The notes beneath the pieces were generated by a model. The model saw only the letters and a program-made list of their open reading frames with translations. It searched no databases and had not been told where the DNA came from. From assembly GCF_905404315.1 (NCBI RefSeq), contig NC_066312.1:7489001-7553000 (forward strand): a stretch of 64,000 bases of DNA, written 5' to 3'. Every line of letters starts with the position of its first letter. Positions within the stretch are counted from its first letter, which is position 1. Both the position numbers and the translations under genes were made by a program. Below, one piece after another: positions 54,596-64,000 of the stretch. Source of the DNA: Leptidea sinapis. Its lineage: Eukaryota > Arthropoda > Insecta > Lepidoptera > Pieridae.

Positions 54596-54613
54596 ATGTG
54601 TTTGTTTCAATAA
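54596..54613 (+). other. Short upstream ORF before the 54624 start
   Basis: ATG at 54596 followed by four codons and TAA (MCLFQ-stop), ending 10 nt before the ATG at 54624. If this leader is transcribed it would be a minimal upstream ORF that could dampen initiation. Confidence 0.3.
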
Positions 54614-54623
54614 TACATCTAAA

Positions 54624-54658
54624 ATGGTATTCCGTATACCCAAGTGGACTAACCATAG
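54624..54658 (+). CDS. Candidate alternative first coding exon
   Basis: AAAATGG start context, with an in-frame TGA at 54594. The frame reads MVFRIPKWTNH plus two bases (AG) to a good donor, ATAG/GTACGT. The preceding 80 bp (GCCCGCTCAACGATCGATCG, GGGAATCGGCGAACTC) is GC-richer than its surroundings. The exon ends in phase 2, the same as the candidate at 19841, so either could join the exon at 62272. It is only 35 nt long, so chance is a real possibility. The GC-rich segment 54725-54800 just after it may also be regulatory. Confidence 0.35.
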
Positions 54659-55064
54659 GTACGTAATTTTCTCATTTATATATTTCGAAGATTTGTTTCT
54701 TTTTTCGCGTGTACTACACGGCCACTTTATATGTGGGCCTCGCTTGAACGTGAGCTCCCGTTCCCCTTTTCCTCGCGCTCGTCCTGTTGCGTCAGTACTG
54801 TTTGCAGTTTCAGTACCGTTAGGTACATGTGATATTTTCGTGCTATCGCTGTTTTTGGTGTTAATACGTTTGAACTTTTTTTTATTAAGAGTACTGTAGT
54901 TTGTGCCAGTTCTTTCGTTGATTTTTCATCATAATAATAATATCCTATAGTGATGTTTGTTTTGCACACCGTAAGAAAACGACGATGTGACGTCATCGAC
55001 GTAGTGTGGCGACGACAGGTGCAGAGACAATTTATTCGGGTAGTATATATTTTTTTATAAAATA

Positions 55065-55290
55065 ATTTATGGCAATAAAGGATGAGACGGGTAAGATGTT
55101 CAGCTGATGGTTATTGATACACACTGCCGCTTAGGATTCTTGACAAACCGCGCTCGTCACCTTGAGACATAGATGATAAGTCTCACTTGTAATTTCACTA
55201 GCAACCCTTTCAGGCGCCCTTCAGACCGAAACACAATAGTACCCATAATGTAGGCGGCATCCTGTGCAAAGAAGCCTCCCACTGATAGAA
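55065..55290 (-). mobile_element. SINE family H, internally deleted
   Basis: GACGGGTAAGATGTTCAGCT, CCGCGCTCGTCACCTTGAG and CAAAGAAGCCTCCCACTGAT. Several internal blocks are missing, including half of the large hairpin and the TTACTGCTTCACGGCAG block. Confidence 0.7.
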
Positions 55291-55294
55291 GATA

Positions 55295-55900
55295 TTAGAA
55301 TATGTTTATACAAATAATGTTACTTTAGGGTCTAAAAAAAATTTAATTCCCTATACAATGACGTTAATTTTATTCCGAAATGATCATCCAGTACGGAGCT
55401 AGGTTCACAGAAAAGTTTTTTATTTCACCCTGATACAATACTGTCAACTTTAAAATCCTGCTTCAGTGTTTAGTACATATTATCTAGTTTTGAATGAATT
55501 GATTTTTCATATTATAGTTCAGTCATAGAACAAAATTTTTGTTTGATGCCTTTAATTATTGAGAATCAGTCAGCTCTTTAATATTGTGTCATGAAAGACC
55601 TCCGGGGATTACGGGATTCATTGTTCGTTGTTGGTTCCTGCAAAAACAAAAAATACTCGTCGCTTTTGCTACGTGTTTCAACAATGTTTTCAACGTGATG
55701 TAATCGAAAAATGTATCTCTACATACCAACCTTTGTGAATCAATTTTACTGGCACGACATCACAGGCTACCGTACAAATATCGGTATGTTATTTGTATGG
55801 GACAAATAGTGAGTGCATTTCGTAACTATGTTTTTACATAAATGTTTTTACTGTCGCAATATCAAATGATTGAAGAACCTATCAATTCGGGGGATGAAAG
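55295..55900. other. Unassigned sequence between two SINEs
   Basis: AT-rich. No feature recognised. Confidence 0.4.
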
Positions 55901-55907
55901 GGTTTTG

Positions 55908-56226
55908 ATTTTTTTTTTATGAAAATAAGGGACGAGACGAGTAGGACGTTCAGCTGATGGTAACTGATACACCCTACCCATAACAATGCAGTGCCGATAA
56001 GGATTCTTGAAAAACCCGAAAATTCTGAGCGGCACTACAATTGCGCTCGTCACCTTGAGACATGAGATGTTAAGTCTCATTTGCCCAGTAATTTCACTAG
56101 CTACGGCGCCCTTCAGACCGAAACACAGTAATGTTTACACATTACTGCTTCACGGCAGAAATAGACGCCGTTATGGTACCCATAATCTAGACGGCTTCCT
56201 GTGCAAAGGAGCCTCCCACTGGTGAA
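55908..56226 (-). mobile_element. SINE family H, full length
   Basis: TTTTTTTTTATGAAAATAAG to AAGGAGCCTCCCACTGGTGA. Complete and well conserved. The ORFs on both strands in this interval (55862-56080, 56007-56225) are SINE sequence. Confidence 0.85.
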
Positions 56227-56388
56227 GGTGATCTCAGTAAACCCTTTCATACTTTAAGGCACATGAAGAAGAGTCTTTTTAAATTCAGAGTCCCACCCCA
56301 TCTTTGAATGCAAGCTCTTATAATAGCTGGCAGTTTCCTTTGCGAAAGAACGAAAGATGTTGTCAAAACTTAGGCTGAAGCAGGCTTA

Positions 56389-56594
56389 CGGCCGTTTTCA
56401 ATAACGTATCTCTAGTTACGGATACATTGCTGTCACTGTTTAATGACAATATCTTATCTATCCATAGTTATGTCCAATATAGTAACAGTCCAATGCTTTG
56501 TGTCGATAGGTTATTGAAATATAATTAAGCGTAAAAGGATAGATTTGTCTACCTCTAGTAAGTTAAACTAAGGATAGATAGATTATTGAAACTG
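56389..56594. mobile_element. TIR MITE family M2, copy 2 (inverted), TTA flanks
   Basis: CGGCCGTTTTCAATAACG at the left, with the inverse of AACAGTTTCAATAATC at the right. The interior matches 22367-22584 in reverse (GTTATGTCCAATA, ACCTCTAGTAAGTTAAAC). TTA flanks both sides (56386-56388, 56595-56597), again a 3-bp TWA duplication. Confidence 0.7.
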
Positions 56595-56599
56595 TTAAA

Positions 56600-57495
56600 C
56601 AGACTTGTTTCTCTATCTAAAGTTAATAAGAAAACTAATCAGATTTTTAATACTCTGTAATTGTAAAATTATTTAAGTAAAACACTTTTAAAGGATTAAA
56701 ACGCGTGTAATTGTAACGGTTTTTTTTTTGTTTTTTTTTGTTATAATATTGAAATTGGCTCTCAACAAGCAACAACCAATGAATATATCATTATATCGAA
56801 ATTGGCTCTTATTCCATATTTATGTTTTTGATAGGAAAAGGGTGGCGGAAAAATCGACCATAAATATGCACTTTTAAATAAGCTGTATAACTGTGTTTTT
56901 TTTAAATATGAAGTACAACACGTTGAAGTTGGGGTAATTACTAAATGAGATTAACTAGGTGTCTGCAATTATTCAATTCTTCGTTTTGCTTAGCACCAAC
57001 CTCCAAACTTTATTGTAAATATGTATTTTCTTTTAGGTAACTTGTTTTGTAATAAGGTATATTAGTAAGTAATATTTGAATCAATTTGTTTGTCATTTGT
57101 CGAAAAATGCCTATAAAAATGTTGTAGTTTTATTCCTGTTCAGTGACAATTGAAAAGGAAAATTTTGAGTTAAATATTTATATGTATATATAATTCACTT
57201 TTAAAGTTTTATGTTATGTAGATCGATATTAATTATTGTAATGTATACCTTTGTGTAGGAGTGTCTTTGGACCGCCCATCGTCGGCTCCGCCCAATCACT
57301 TGTATACTCTGCCTCCCTCATTTAAAACCTTACGAAGCTGAAATATATCCCATAATATTGGTAGTTACATGCTTGAAATAATAGCAATTTATATTATACC
57401 ACCGTTATTAATTTTGTTTTGTAAAAACATCTGTAAGAGGGGCTTATGTTCATTCCAACATTTAAATGAGAAAGTAAGTTTAAATTGGTATCTAC
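56600..57495. other. Unassigned sequence
   Basis: AT-rich with long T runs near 56720. No gene or repeat recognised. Confidence 0.4.
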
Positions 57496-57499
57496 GATA

Positions 57500-57782
57500 T
57501 TTTTTTTTATGGAATAAGAGGACAAACGAGCGTACGGGTCACCTGGTGTTAATTGATCACCGCCGCAAACACTCTCTTGCAACACCAGAGGAATTACAAG
57601 AGCGTTGCCGGCCTTTAAGGAAGGTGTACGCGCTTTTTTTGAAGGTACCCATGTCGTATCGTCCCGGAAACACCGCACAAGGACGCTCATTCCACAGCTT
57701 TGTAGTACGAGGAAGAAAGCTCCTTGGAACCGCACTGTGGAGGACCGCCACACATCCAGATGGTGGGGATGATATCCTAACT
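57500..57782 (-). pseudogene. LINE family J 3' end with ORF tail and poly-A
   Basis: The T-run at 57500-57508 is the poly-A tail. On the minus strand 57751-57557 reads MAVLHSAVPRSFLPRTTKLW, NERPCAVFPGRYDMGTFKKS and AYTFLKGRQRSCNSSGVARE, then stops. It is colinear with 48843-49165 (RTATLWNLVPAAVFP). This gives the family's 3' UTR and ORF end. 5'-truncated, presumably by incomplete reverse transcription. Confidence 0.8.
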
Positions 57783-57849
57783 TGTGGCGTGTCGTGCGAA
57801 GGTGGAATATACGTAGGAAGGATTAGGAAAATAATTTACCTAACGTAAT

Positions 57850-58220
57850 TCAAAAGTACAACATTACGTAATTTTAATAAAAGTCGTCGGTATATTTACC
57901 GGCATAGAAATACCTCCACATGTAGACGTCACCGTATATATTACGATTATTCGGTGTGATATAATAGGTGTACTAGGTATTAATCAGTAGATATAGGTAT
58001 AGCACTTATTTGTTATTATAAATACTTACTGAGTATAGACCATCCGGTGTTAGATTTCCAAAGTTAACATTGTCAGCGTTTTTGACGTGATTGGCGATCG
58101 GGGAGGTCACATGCGCCATTCCTAGTTGTGGTCAAGGCTAACATAATATATAATATCCGGACGACTGAGCCTTGCTCGGATTTTTAAGAATGTACAAAAC
58201 TTGAACAAAAAAAAACTAAT
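57850..58220. other. Unassigned sequence
   Basis: No gene recognised. Confidence 0.4.
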
Positions 58221-58225
58221 AGGAC

Positions 58226-58469
58226 TTCTGGATTCGAACCGGGGTCTTCTGCTTTCCGGATCACCCAATGTCCCATCTGAGCTATAATAGTCTTGTATAT
58301 AGTGGCGAAATTTACCTTTGTATTCTAATGTTATTGTAGCTGTTTCTCATTCAAACATGGATAAAACCATTTTTTTTTAATTGAAACCTAGCTAGATCGA
58401 TTTATCACCCCCGAAATCCCCTGCATACTAAATTTTATGAAAATCGTTGGAGCCGTTTCCGAGATTCAG

Positions 58470-58505
<36 letters not shown>

Positions 58506-58527
58506 AGAATTGCTCGTTTAAAGATAT
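58226..58527 (-). mobile_element. Repeat with tRNA-like segment, copy 2
   Basis: Minus-strand counterpart of 20488-20768. The tRNA-like segment (58227-58293) has the same box A and perfect box B, then GACTATTATAG. The opposite end carries CGTTGGAGCCGTTTCCGAG, a (TA)n microsatellite at 58473-58503 and GAATTGCTCGTTTAAAGAT. A CCTAGCTAGATCGATTTATC block in the middle is shared in diverged form. Confidence 0.65.
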
Positions 58528-58529
58528 AA

Positions 58530-58895
58530 GATATATCATCCCTCTAGAATTCGTCACAGAAAAAGTAACCCTTACTTTTGTTACTAATCAAACTTTAAAG
58601 TAATAATTAAATTTTTTGAAAGGTCGCAAAATGCCTTTCGTGTTTGCATCTAGCTGGTTTTGATTACACTAAAAATATAACATTTCAAAAATGACATTAA
58701 TTAGTATGTGAAATGTTGGTTCCACTATTTCTCTTTTTGTTTTTCAATGTCCGTAAGAGTAGCACAAAATTGGTTTTTAAATAATTTTCAATCCGGGATT
58801 TTGTGTGTCGGATGAAGGTACATACCTCGCTCTGGTCGCCCTGTTTCGGATAAAATTAACTGCATTTTTTAAAAGTGGAAGATGATAGGCATATC
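58530..58895. other. Unassigned sequence
   Basis: AT-rich. No feature recognised. Confidence 0.4.
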
Positions 58896-58899
58896 AGTT

Positions 58900-59215
58900 T
58901 TTTTTATGAAATTAAAGGACCAGTCGAGCAGAATGTTCAGCTCATGATAATTGATACGCCCTGCCCATTACAATGCAAAGCCGCCCAGGATTCTTGAAAA
59001 ACCCCAAAAATTCTGAGCGGCACTACAATTGCGCTCGTCACCTTGAGGCATAAGATGTTAAGTCTCATTTGCCCAGTAATTTCACTAGCTACGGCACCCT
59101 TCAGACCGAAACACAATAATGTTTACACTTTACTGCTTCACGACAGAAATAGGCGCTGCTGTGGTATCCATAATCTAGCCGGCATACTGTGCAAAGGAGC
59201 CTCCCACTGATAAAT
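58900..59215 (-). mobile_element. SINE family H, full length
   Basis: TTTTTTATGAAATTAAAGGA to GGAGCCTCCCACTGATAAAT. Conserved, with CTGAGCGGCACTACAATTGC and the matching upstream GCCGCCCAGGATTC arm (one mismatch). Confidence 0.85.
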
Positions 59216-59219
59216 CAGT

Positions 59220-59860
59220 GGGGAGGATATAGCTGAAGAACTGGTTACAATGAGATTTGACACATTAGAAAAAAGCTAGGTACACTATAGATCTCGATTA
59301 TTGGGTGCTACAAATTCTAGCTCACTGAAGAAAACCTAATTAACCGTGTTGTGATTACTTATTGACACGTAATGAAACCGAAGCGTTTTTAAAGAGATTG
59401 ATAACTGGCGATGTGCAGTGTATCAATTACGAGATGAACATTCAAAAAAGGTCGCAGTCAAAGGTCCGTCAGGCTTCGCAGACTGTGGCATAACCCGGGT
59501 TAATTTACATAAAGGTGTTGGTTTTGAAGGGCATTTTGCCATCATCTTTTACCACCATCGTTTTGGATCTGTGCTGCTAACAACTAAAACGTAGTCGAGA
59601 GAAATCAGCCGGAACTGATCAATATAAAAGGTGTCGTCTTTTATCACGAAAACACTAGACCAGACACCAATTTTGGGACTTATCCCAATCTTAAATTGGG
59701 AGAGATTTGCTGAAAGGTGTCTATGCATCCCTGAATTTGCATCTTTACATTTCCACCTGTTTCATAGAATAAAATTGCACATTATTATTTACATTTTAAT
59801 AATGATACATACTGTAATGAAGTGTCGATAATTTCATAAACAAAAGCGTCCAAGTGCGAG
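59220..59860. other. Unassigned sequence
   Basis: No gene or repeat recognised. The ORF at 59631-59831 is chance-like. Confidence 0.4.
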
Positions 59861-60425
59861 TCGAACTCGTCCATGAAGGGTTCCGTAGCAGCAAGTAACA
59901 TAATTTAAAAGTTCTTGTAGTTCGTTGTAACGATTTATGACGTATCAAAAAAAACTGCTTCCTAGATCTCGTTCAATCCATTTTTTGGTGGAATTTGCAC
60001 ATATTTTTTTTTTTGCTTTATCATTCTCTTATTTTATAAGTTAGGGGGTGGGGGGCACACATTTTACCACTTTAGAAGTGTCTTCCGCGCAAACTATTGA
60101 GTTTAGAAAAAAATTATATTAGAATATACTTTTTGAAGACCTATCCATATACGACACCACGAGTATGGGTTTGAGGAAAAAACTAAAAATAAAAAATATG
60201 GGGAACCTCTAAAATTTATTGTTTTTTTTTTCTATTTTTGTGTGAAAATCTTAATGCGGTTCACAGAATACATCTAATTACGAAGTTGCAACAGTATAGT
60301 TCTTACAGTTTCAGAAAAAAGTGGCTGTGACAGACGGACAGACAGACAGACTGACATGGCTAATCTATAAGGGCGTTTTTTTCCGTTCCGTTCCGTTTTT
60401 TGCCATTTGGCAACGGAACCCTAAA
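59850..60425. mobile_element. Dispersed repeat bounded by GGGTTCCGT ends
   Basis: Left part: GTCCAAGTGCGAGTCGAACT, CGTCCATGAAGGGTTCCGTA. Right part: CAGACGGACAGACAGACAGA, TCTATAAGGGCG, then CATTTGGCAACGGAACCCTA. AGGGTTCCGT at 59877 and ACGGAACCCT at 60412 are inverted. I recognise this composition from many arthropod genomes but cannot name its class with certainty. The interior is AT-rich and non-coding. Confidence 0.6.
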
Positions 60426-60429
60426 AGTG

Positions 60430-60795
60430 TCTTCAGTTTTATATAAATTGGGAAACTTTTTCCCAAACTTATAATTGCGTATTATTTGATTATTATCATT
60501 ATCATATTCATTGCTAAAATCCAGTGGAACTGACCAGTTAAATGATACTGTTAGAGGTGAAATTTGCGAATAGGCACACTGAACTCAGAGATATACAGTA
60601 GTCTAGATAAAGGGCTAATTTATCTATTTAACTTGCATTGTCGAATAAATTTTGCGTAAAATCACATAAATATGTACTCATATGCACGTGACATCAGTAT
60701 CGGGGTTGAGCAGGTTATCAACTGTAAAGTAGATCCTGTAGATGAAGCCACAACCAGAGAGATGAACAAAGCATACAAGATTTTATTAACGATCG
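60430..60795. other. Unassigned; short ORF of uncertain status
   Basis: The ORF from 60672 begins MYSYARDISIGVEQVINCKV followed by DPVDEATTREMNKAYK. Its composition is more protein-like than other chance ORFs here, but it runs straight into the tRNA-like repeat. No domain is recognised. Confidence 0.35.
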
Positions 60796-60801
60796 TCACT
60801 C

Positions 60802-60875
60802 GAACGGTTGGGTCAGTTGGTACGAGCGCTCGCAGGGAACGCGAGAGGTCGCGGGTTCGAGTCCCGCATCGTTCA
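60802..60875 (+). repeat. tRNA-like cloverleaf (SINE head or tRNA pseudogene)
   Basis: All four arms can be drawn. Acceptor GAACGGT/ATCGTTC (7 bp, one G-T), D arm GGTC/GAGC (one mismatch), anticodon stem CTCGC/GCGAG, T arm GCGGG/CCCGC with loop TTCGAGT, and discriminator A. The anticodon loop is AGGGAAC, lacking the invariant U33, so it is unlikely to be a working tRNA. It sits 10 bp before an AACCGACTTC element, a pairing I associate with lepidopteran SINE-like repeats. Confidence 0.7.
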
Positions 60876-60885
60876 TAAAATTATA

Positions 60886-61118
60886 TTTTTAACCGACTTC
60901 AAAAAAGGAGGAGGTTCTCAATTCATCGGAATCTTGAGGAGGCGAGAGGCGAGAGCGGGTTGCGGCGGAAGGACACCGATTACAAAAATAACAATAATCG
61001 TAACTAGAATTAGATTAATTAATTAGAATGTATAAAAAAATTTTTTAGTGTATATTAAGTATATATTATATCTATTGTTTTGAAATAGTGATCTTGAAGT
61101 CGGTTTTTTTTTAATTTT
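60886..61118. mobile_element. Short AACCGACTTC inverted-repeat element
   Basis: TTTTTAACCGACTTCAAAAA then AGGAGGAGG at the left, and the inverse CTTGAAGTCGGTTTTTTTTA at the right (61093-61112). About 230 bp. The interior has a GAGGCGAGAGGCGAGAGCGG stretch and is otherwise AT-rich. Confidence 0.7.
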
Positions 61119-61119
61119 T

Positions 61120-61905
61120 TATATGTTTTTAAGTACTCGGTCATGATGCACCGAAAATATTACTATACACGAAAAAAAGAACCAGACTCCATTTCAATGC
61201 GATGGAGTTTTTTTCCAAGTTGATTGTCGCTAGGTAGTATTGATATATCTGAACATTGATTGATGTGTCTATGTACCTGTAGATATTATCTCGATCTGTG
61301 ATACGCCAATGTCAAGGGCGAGAGCAGCATGCGATGCGCACGTTCCCACTGCTATCTGCGAACACATGGATAATATTATAAGACTCATTGCATATTATTA
61401 TGCAACGGAAGTTAGATACGTATCTGTTACTTAATGTTAACGAGAAATAATGTCTGCAAAGGCATTGTTGGTAGATCATTATTTTAAAATAGTATTATCT
61501 ATTTTATTTTTGAAATATAATACATTTTTAAGGATTGTTACGCGTTTTTAACATTATAAAAAAGAGATTATTGTCTGGATGTTAATGCCAACCACAGTCC
61601 ATTTACAGCAAATACCAAATACGAAAAAATAAATGGCGCTAAATAAACAATTGTGTCGAGTTACCTTCTCGAAACCTGACTACCTTGCTAATGTTTTATT
61701 TATAAGTTAGTAACGTTGTGAAAAATTTCTGGAATAGCAACATATAGTAGGGTAAATGAAATATAATATTACTTCTATATGAATACGATTTTGTGTAATT
61801 ATTTCAAAACGATCAGTAAAAACAACCCTTAAGAACTCCTTGAGTCTCAACTCGAGACTGCGATTTTCAACGAACGAATATAAATTTTTATTTATGATCT
61901 ATTAT
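61120..61905. other. Unassigned sequence
   Basis: AT-rich. No feature recognised. Confidence 0.4.
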
Positions 61906-61911
61906 ATACTT

Positions 61912-62072
61912 ATATATATATAAAATATAGAAAAAGACTTTTGCGGGTGGAATTTCGTAAGATCCCTTTCTTAGCTGACCTCTACTCAGTAAAAGGAATA
62001 TTCCTACCAAGTCCAGAGATATCGTGATGAGTCCGTATATAGGTGGAAATCTCTTAAATTTATGATATAGAT
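61912..62072 (-). mobile_element. Helitron-like family 4, fragment
   Basis: GGTGGAATTTCGTAAGATCC, AGCTGACCTCTACTCAGTAA and GTCCAGAGATATCGTGATGA match 30871-31077 and the reverse of 39324-39526. The 3' CTAG end is missing. Confidence 0.6.
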
Positions 62073-62271
62073 TAGAGTATGTTATTTAAATATGTTATTC
62101 CCGCGTTAATCAAAGAATAAATTATAGAAAAAACTCATTCTAAAAATAAAATTGCTTATATTGTTCCGCATTGCATATATGAGGCAGGCAGTTTATATCA
62201 TATGTAGATAATATTTTGCCAATTTGAGCGGTGCGCGTCAAGAAAACTATATTTTATAATGACTGTTGCAG

Positions 62272-62430
62272 ATCGAACGTGGGGCCGGTTGCGGGCTTCG
62301 AGGTGACAACGGGCGGGGGCGACATGGCGAGCGGCGCGGGCGTTTCGGTACAGACCGGAGATGCGCACGCGCCGCTCTCGATGTCGCACCAGGCCGCCGA
62401 AGACCCGCACAAGATGAGGGGACCCCATTT
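62272..62430 (+). CDS. Candidate internal coding exon of an unidentified host gene
   Basis: A 159-nt block, about 68% G+C by hand count, in AT-rich surroundings. It is framed by a polypyrimidine-poor but usable acceptor (GACTGTTGCAG) and a near-perfect donor (TT/GTGAGT). In the frame starting at 62273 it reads SNVGPVAGFEVTTGGGDMAS, GAGVSVQTGDAHAPLSMSHQ, then AAEDPHKMRGPH. It starts after one base of a codon begun upstream and ends with two bases, so it is a symmetric exon that can be included or skipped without frame change. The peptide is low-complexity, Gly/Ser/His-rich, like the disordered N-terminus of a regulatory protein; I do not recognise it. Another frame is also open but strongly Arg-rich and less plausible. 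Confidence 0.6.
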
Positions 62431-62434
62431 GTGA

Positions 62435-63080
62435 GTTCTCGCAAATACATTGATAGAAATTAGTTATTTATGCAACTGTTCTGTAATAAGGGTATTAAAA
62501 CACGAATGTGTGTTTATCGAGTGTGACAATAGTATCACATTTAATGCCTAATTATCAACACTTGCATACAAGACTTTATCAACACCCATAATATGAATCC
62601 TCTATAAAAGATTCTGAAACAGTTAGCTCACTGCTAACATATATAACATAGCCAGTCTTAGTAACCATCATATTACCATCCAAAGGAGCGATATAATGAA
62701 AACGGATGTTGTAATGTTGTACTGAATTTCATTACAACACACGATTGGGTGATGTAATGGTTATTACGACTTTGGGTGTTTTTATGTTGGCAATAAGCTA
62801 ACTATTTTAGAATCTTTAATAGAGGATTTAAAGCATGGGTGTGTAGATAAAGTATATCAACGCACCTAGGGAGAAATGTATCTTCTCACCCGCGAAAGAT
62901 TGACACCCCAGTGAAAGGCGAGTGTGACAATCGCAGGTGGCAATATCCTACTTATCTCACGTGGTGGCGCCCTTATGCCTAGCTTACTTGATAAACGGCA
63001 CCTACAATTTATCTTTTTGAATTGAATGAATTCAGATCACAATTTTTCTTGAATTCGGTATTATTTTTCAAACATACATT
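62435..63080 (+). other. Putative intron sequence, unassigned
   Basis: No repeat boundary recognised. CCTACTTATCTCACGTGGTG at 62948 also occurs at 41193 beside foldback MITE D, indicating a small shared repeat. Confidence 0.45.
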
Positions 63081-63083
63081 GTA

Positions 63084-63245
63084 TCCCTACTAATAAGTAA
63101 AAATGTGAATGTAAGTTTGTTTGATACGCTTTTACGCCGGAGCTACTGAACCGATTTTGATGGAATTTGGTACAGACTAGAGCTTGAGAAAGGACAAAGG
63201 CTACATTTTATCCCGGAAAAATCCGAGGCTCCCGCGCGATAATAA
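63084..63245 (+). mobile_element. Helitron-like family 6, 5' end, copy 2
   Basis: TCCCTACTAATAAGTAAAAA, GTGAATGTAAGTTTGTTTGA, GAACCGATTTTGATGGAATT, then CTTGAGAAAGGACAAAGGCT and TATCCCGGAAAAATCCGAGG. Longer than the copy at 41536. No 3' end. Confidence 0.7.
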
Positions 63246-63476
63246 AAATATATAATTTCACTTAGATGAGTTATAACTATATCTACTAATAGAAGGTTTA
63301 GTTTTTTTTTTCTTTTTTTTTCATTTACACATTTACGTGATGGTGAAGTCTATGTTGATGAGCTTCAGCGTATTTTTGGATAGTTCTCATCCGATATGAA
63401 ACGTATCGGATGCACGTAACATTACAGATAAGATTGTGTCAGCTACGGCGTGTAATACGCGTTTTATGTACTAGAC

Positions 63477-63703
63477 CATAGGTTCTCAACGTGGGCGATA
63501 ACGCCCCCTTGTGTGCGTTTGAGACTTTCGGCGAAAATTAGATTAGAAGACCCAGAGAAAATTAGGGGGCATTGAGCAGCCGCAGATGGGGCGTGGGTAG
63601 ATTAAAAAATATAGTCTAAAAAGGCAAAAAATACACGAAAATACTCTAGAAAAAAACATATTCTCAAAGTGGGCGGTGAGCAAAATAAGGTTGAGAAACT
63701 ATG
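63477..63703. mobile_element. hAT MITE with perfect 8-bp target duplication
   Basis: CATAGGTTCTCAACGT at the left, and CATAGTTTCTCAACCT when reading in from the right on the other strand. It is flanked by TACTAGAC on both sides (63469-63476 and 63704-63711). An 8-bp duplication plus a TTCTCAAC terminal repeat identify a hAT-superfamily MITE of 227 bp. The intact duplication suggests a comparatively recent insertion. Confidence 0.9.
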
Positions 63704-63755
63704 TACTAGACTAAACTACTGATAGTATGAAACGTCGACGCCAAGTGTAGCCTAA

Positions 63756-64000
63756 CGACCGTTCCCAATATTCAGTCTATCTCTTACTTGAGATAAAAAT
63801 CGTAACTATTCTGTCTTAGCGCTGTCTGTCAATGGGACGACGTATAGCTTCCTAGCGATAGAAATTTGTATGGAAATTGCAATTCACGCGTCGCAATATA
63901 TGGCGATAAGAATGATTTATCGGGTATATTGGGACAGCTTCAGATTATTGACAGCTAATTACTGACAGTAGAAGGTAGTAATTTATTTCTATCTGTAGAT
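63756..64000. mobile_element. TIR MITE family M3, copy 2, cut by window edge
   Basis: TAA then CGACCGTTCCCAATATTCAG. It matches 30233-30512 in reverse orientation through CAATTCACGCGTCGCAATAT and ATTGACAGCTAATTACTGAC to ATCTGTAGAT at the window end. The right terminal repeat should lie just outside. Confidence 0.75.

Noticed and set aside
57369..57848. 159-codon plus-strand ORF
   Set aside because: It reads antisense through a LINE 3' end; the true coding sense is the minus strand.

Overview
This window is AT-rich nuclear DNA from an insect, almost certainly a moth or butterfly (Lepidoptera). No database was searched. The attribution rests on dispersed repeats I recognise as typical of Lepidoptera: Helitron-like elements ending in a small hairpin plus GGGTCAGCTAG, inverted repeats with the AACCGACTTC core, a hairpin-rich SINE with an ATTTTCATAAAA tail, and a tRNA-headed SINE. 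There are no operons, rRNA genes or CRISPR arrays. Very few segments look like host coding sequence.

Host gene signal. Three short segments carry start codons or splice sites. A GC-rich leader with an ATG at 19841 runs 92 nt to a strong donor at 19932/19933 and encodes MAREYARVQDFYLQLHD followed by a further 13 residues. A second ATG at 54624 runs 35 nt to a donor at 54658/54659 and encodes MVFRIPKWTNH. A GC-rich (about 68%) internal exon lies at 62272-62430. Both start exons end with two bases of a codon, and the internal exon needs exactly two incoming bases. The simplest reading is one plus-strand gene with two alternative first exons, about 42 kb and 7.6 kb upstream of a shared exon, running off the right edge. 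I do not recognise the protein.

Mobile-element layout. 1-7 kb: MITEs, a ~450-bp duplicated repeat, LINE 3' ends and a mariner relic. 7-10 kb: a long-TIR element and a 1.5-kb element with PIF/Harbinger-type features that carries an RTE relic. 10-19 kb: SINEs, Helitrons, a candidate Penelope-type hammerhead ribozyme on the minus strand near 14.5 kb, and several LINE relics. 20-27 kb: Helitrons, a MITE with a 3-bp target duplication and a hAT transposase C-terminal ORF. 27-41 kb: SINEs, a decayed mariner, a Helitron cluster at 30.5-32.7 kb, and a LINE with an intact YADD reverse-transcriptase motif at 37.5-38.9 kb. 41-54 kb: a Tc1 relic, MITEs, SINEs and Helitrons. 54-64 kb: SINEs, LINE ends, tRNA-like repeats, the candidate exon, a hAT MITE with a perfect 8-bp target duplication, and a MITE cut by the window edge.

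All transposase and reverse-transcriptase segments seen are truncated or frameshifted, so any movement of the short elements would need proteins encoded elsewhere. If the gene model is right, almost all of this DNA is intron sequence of one gene.
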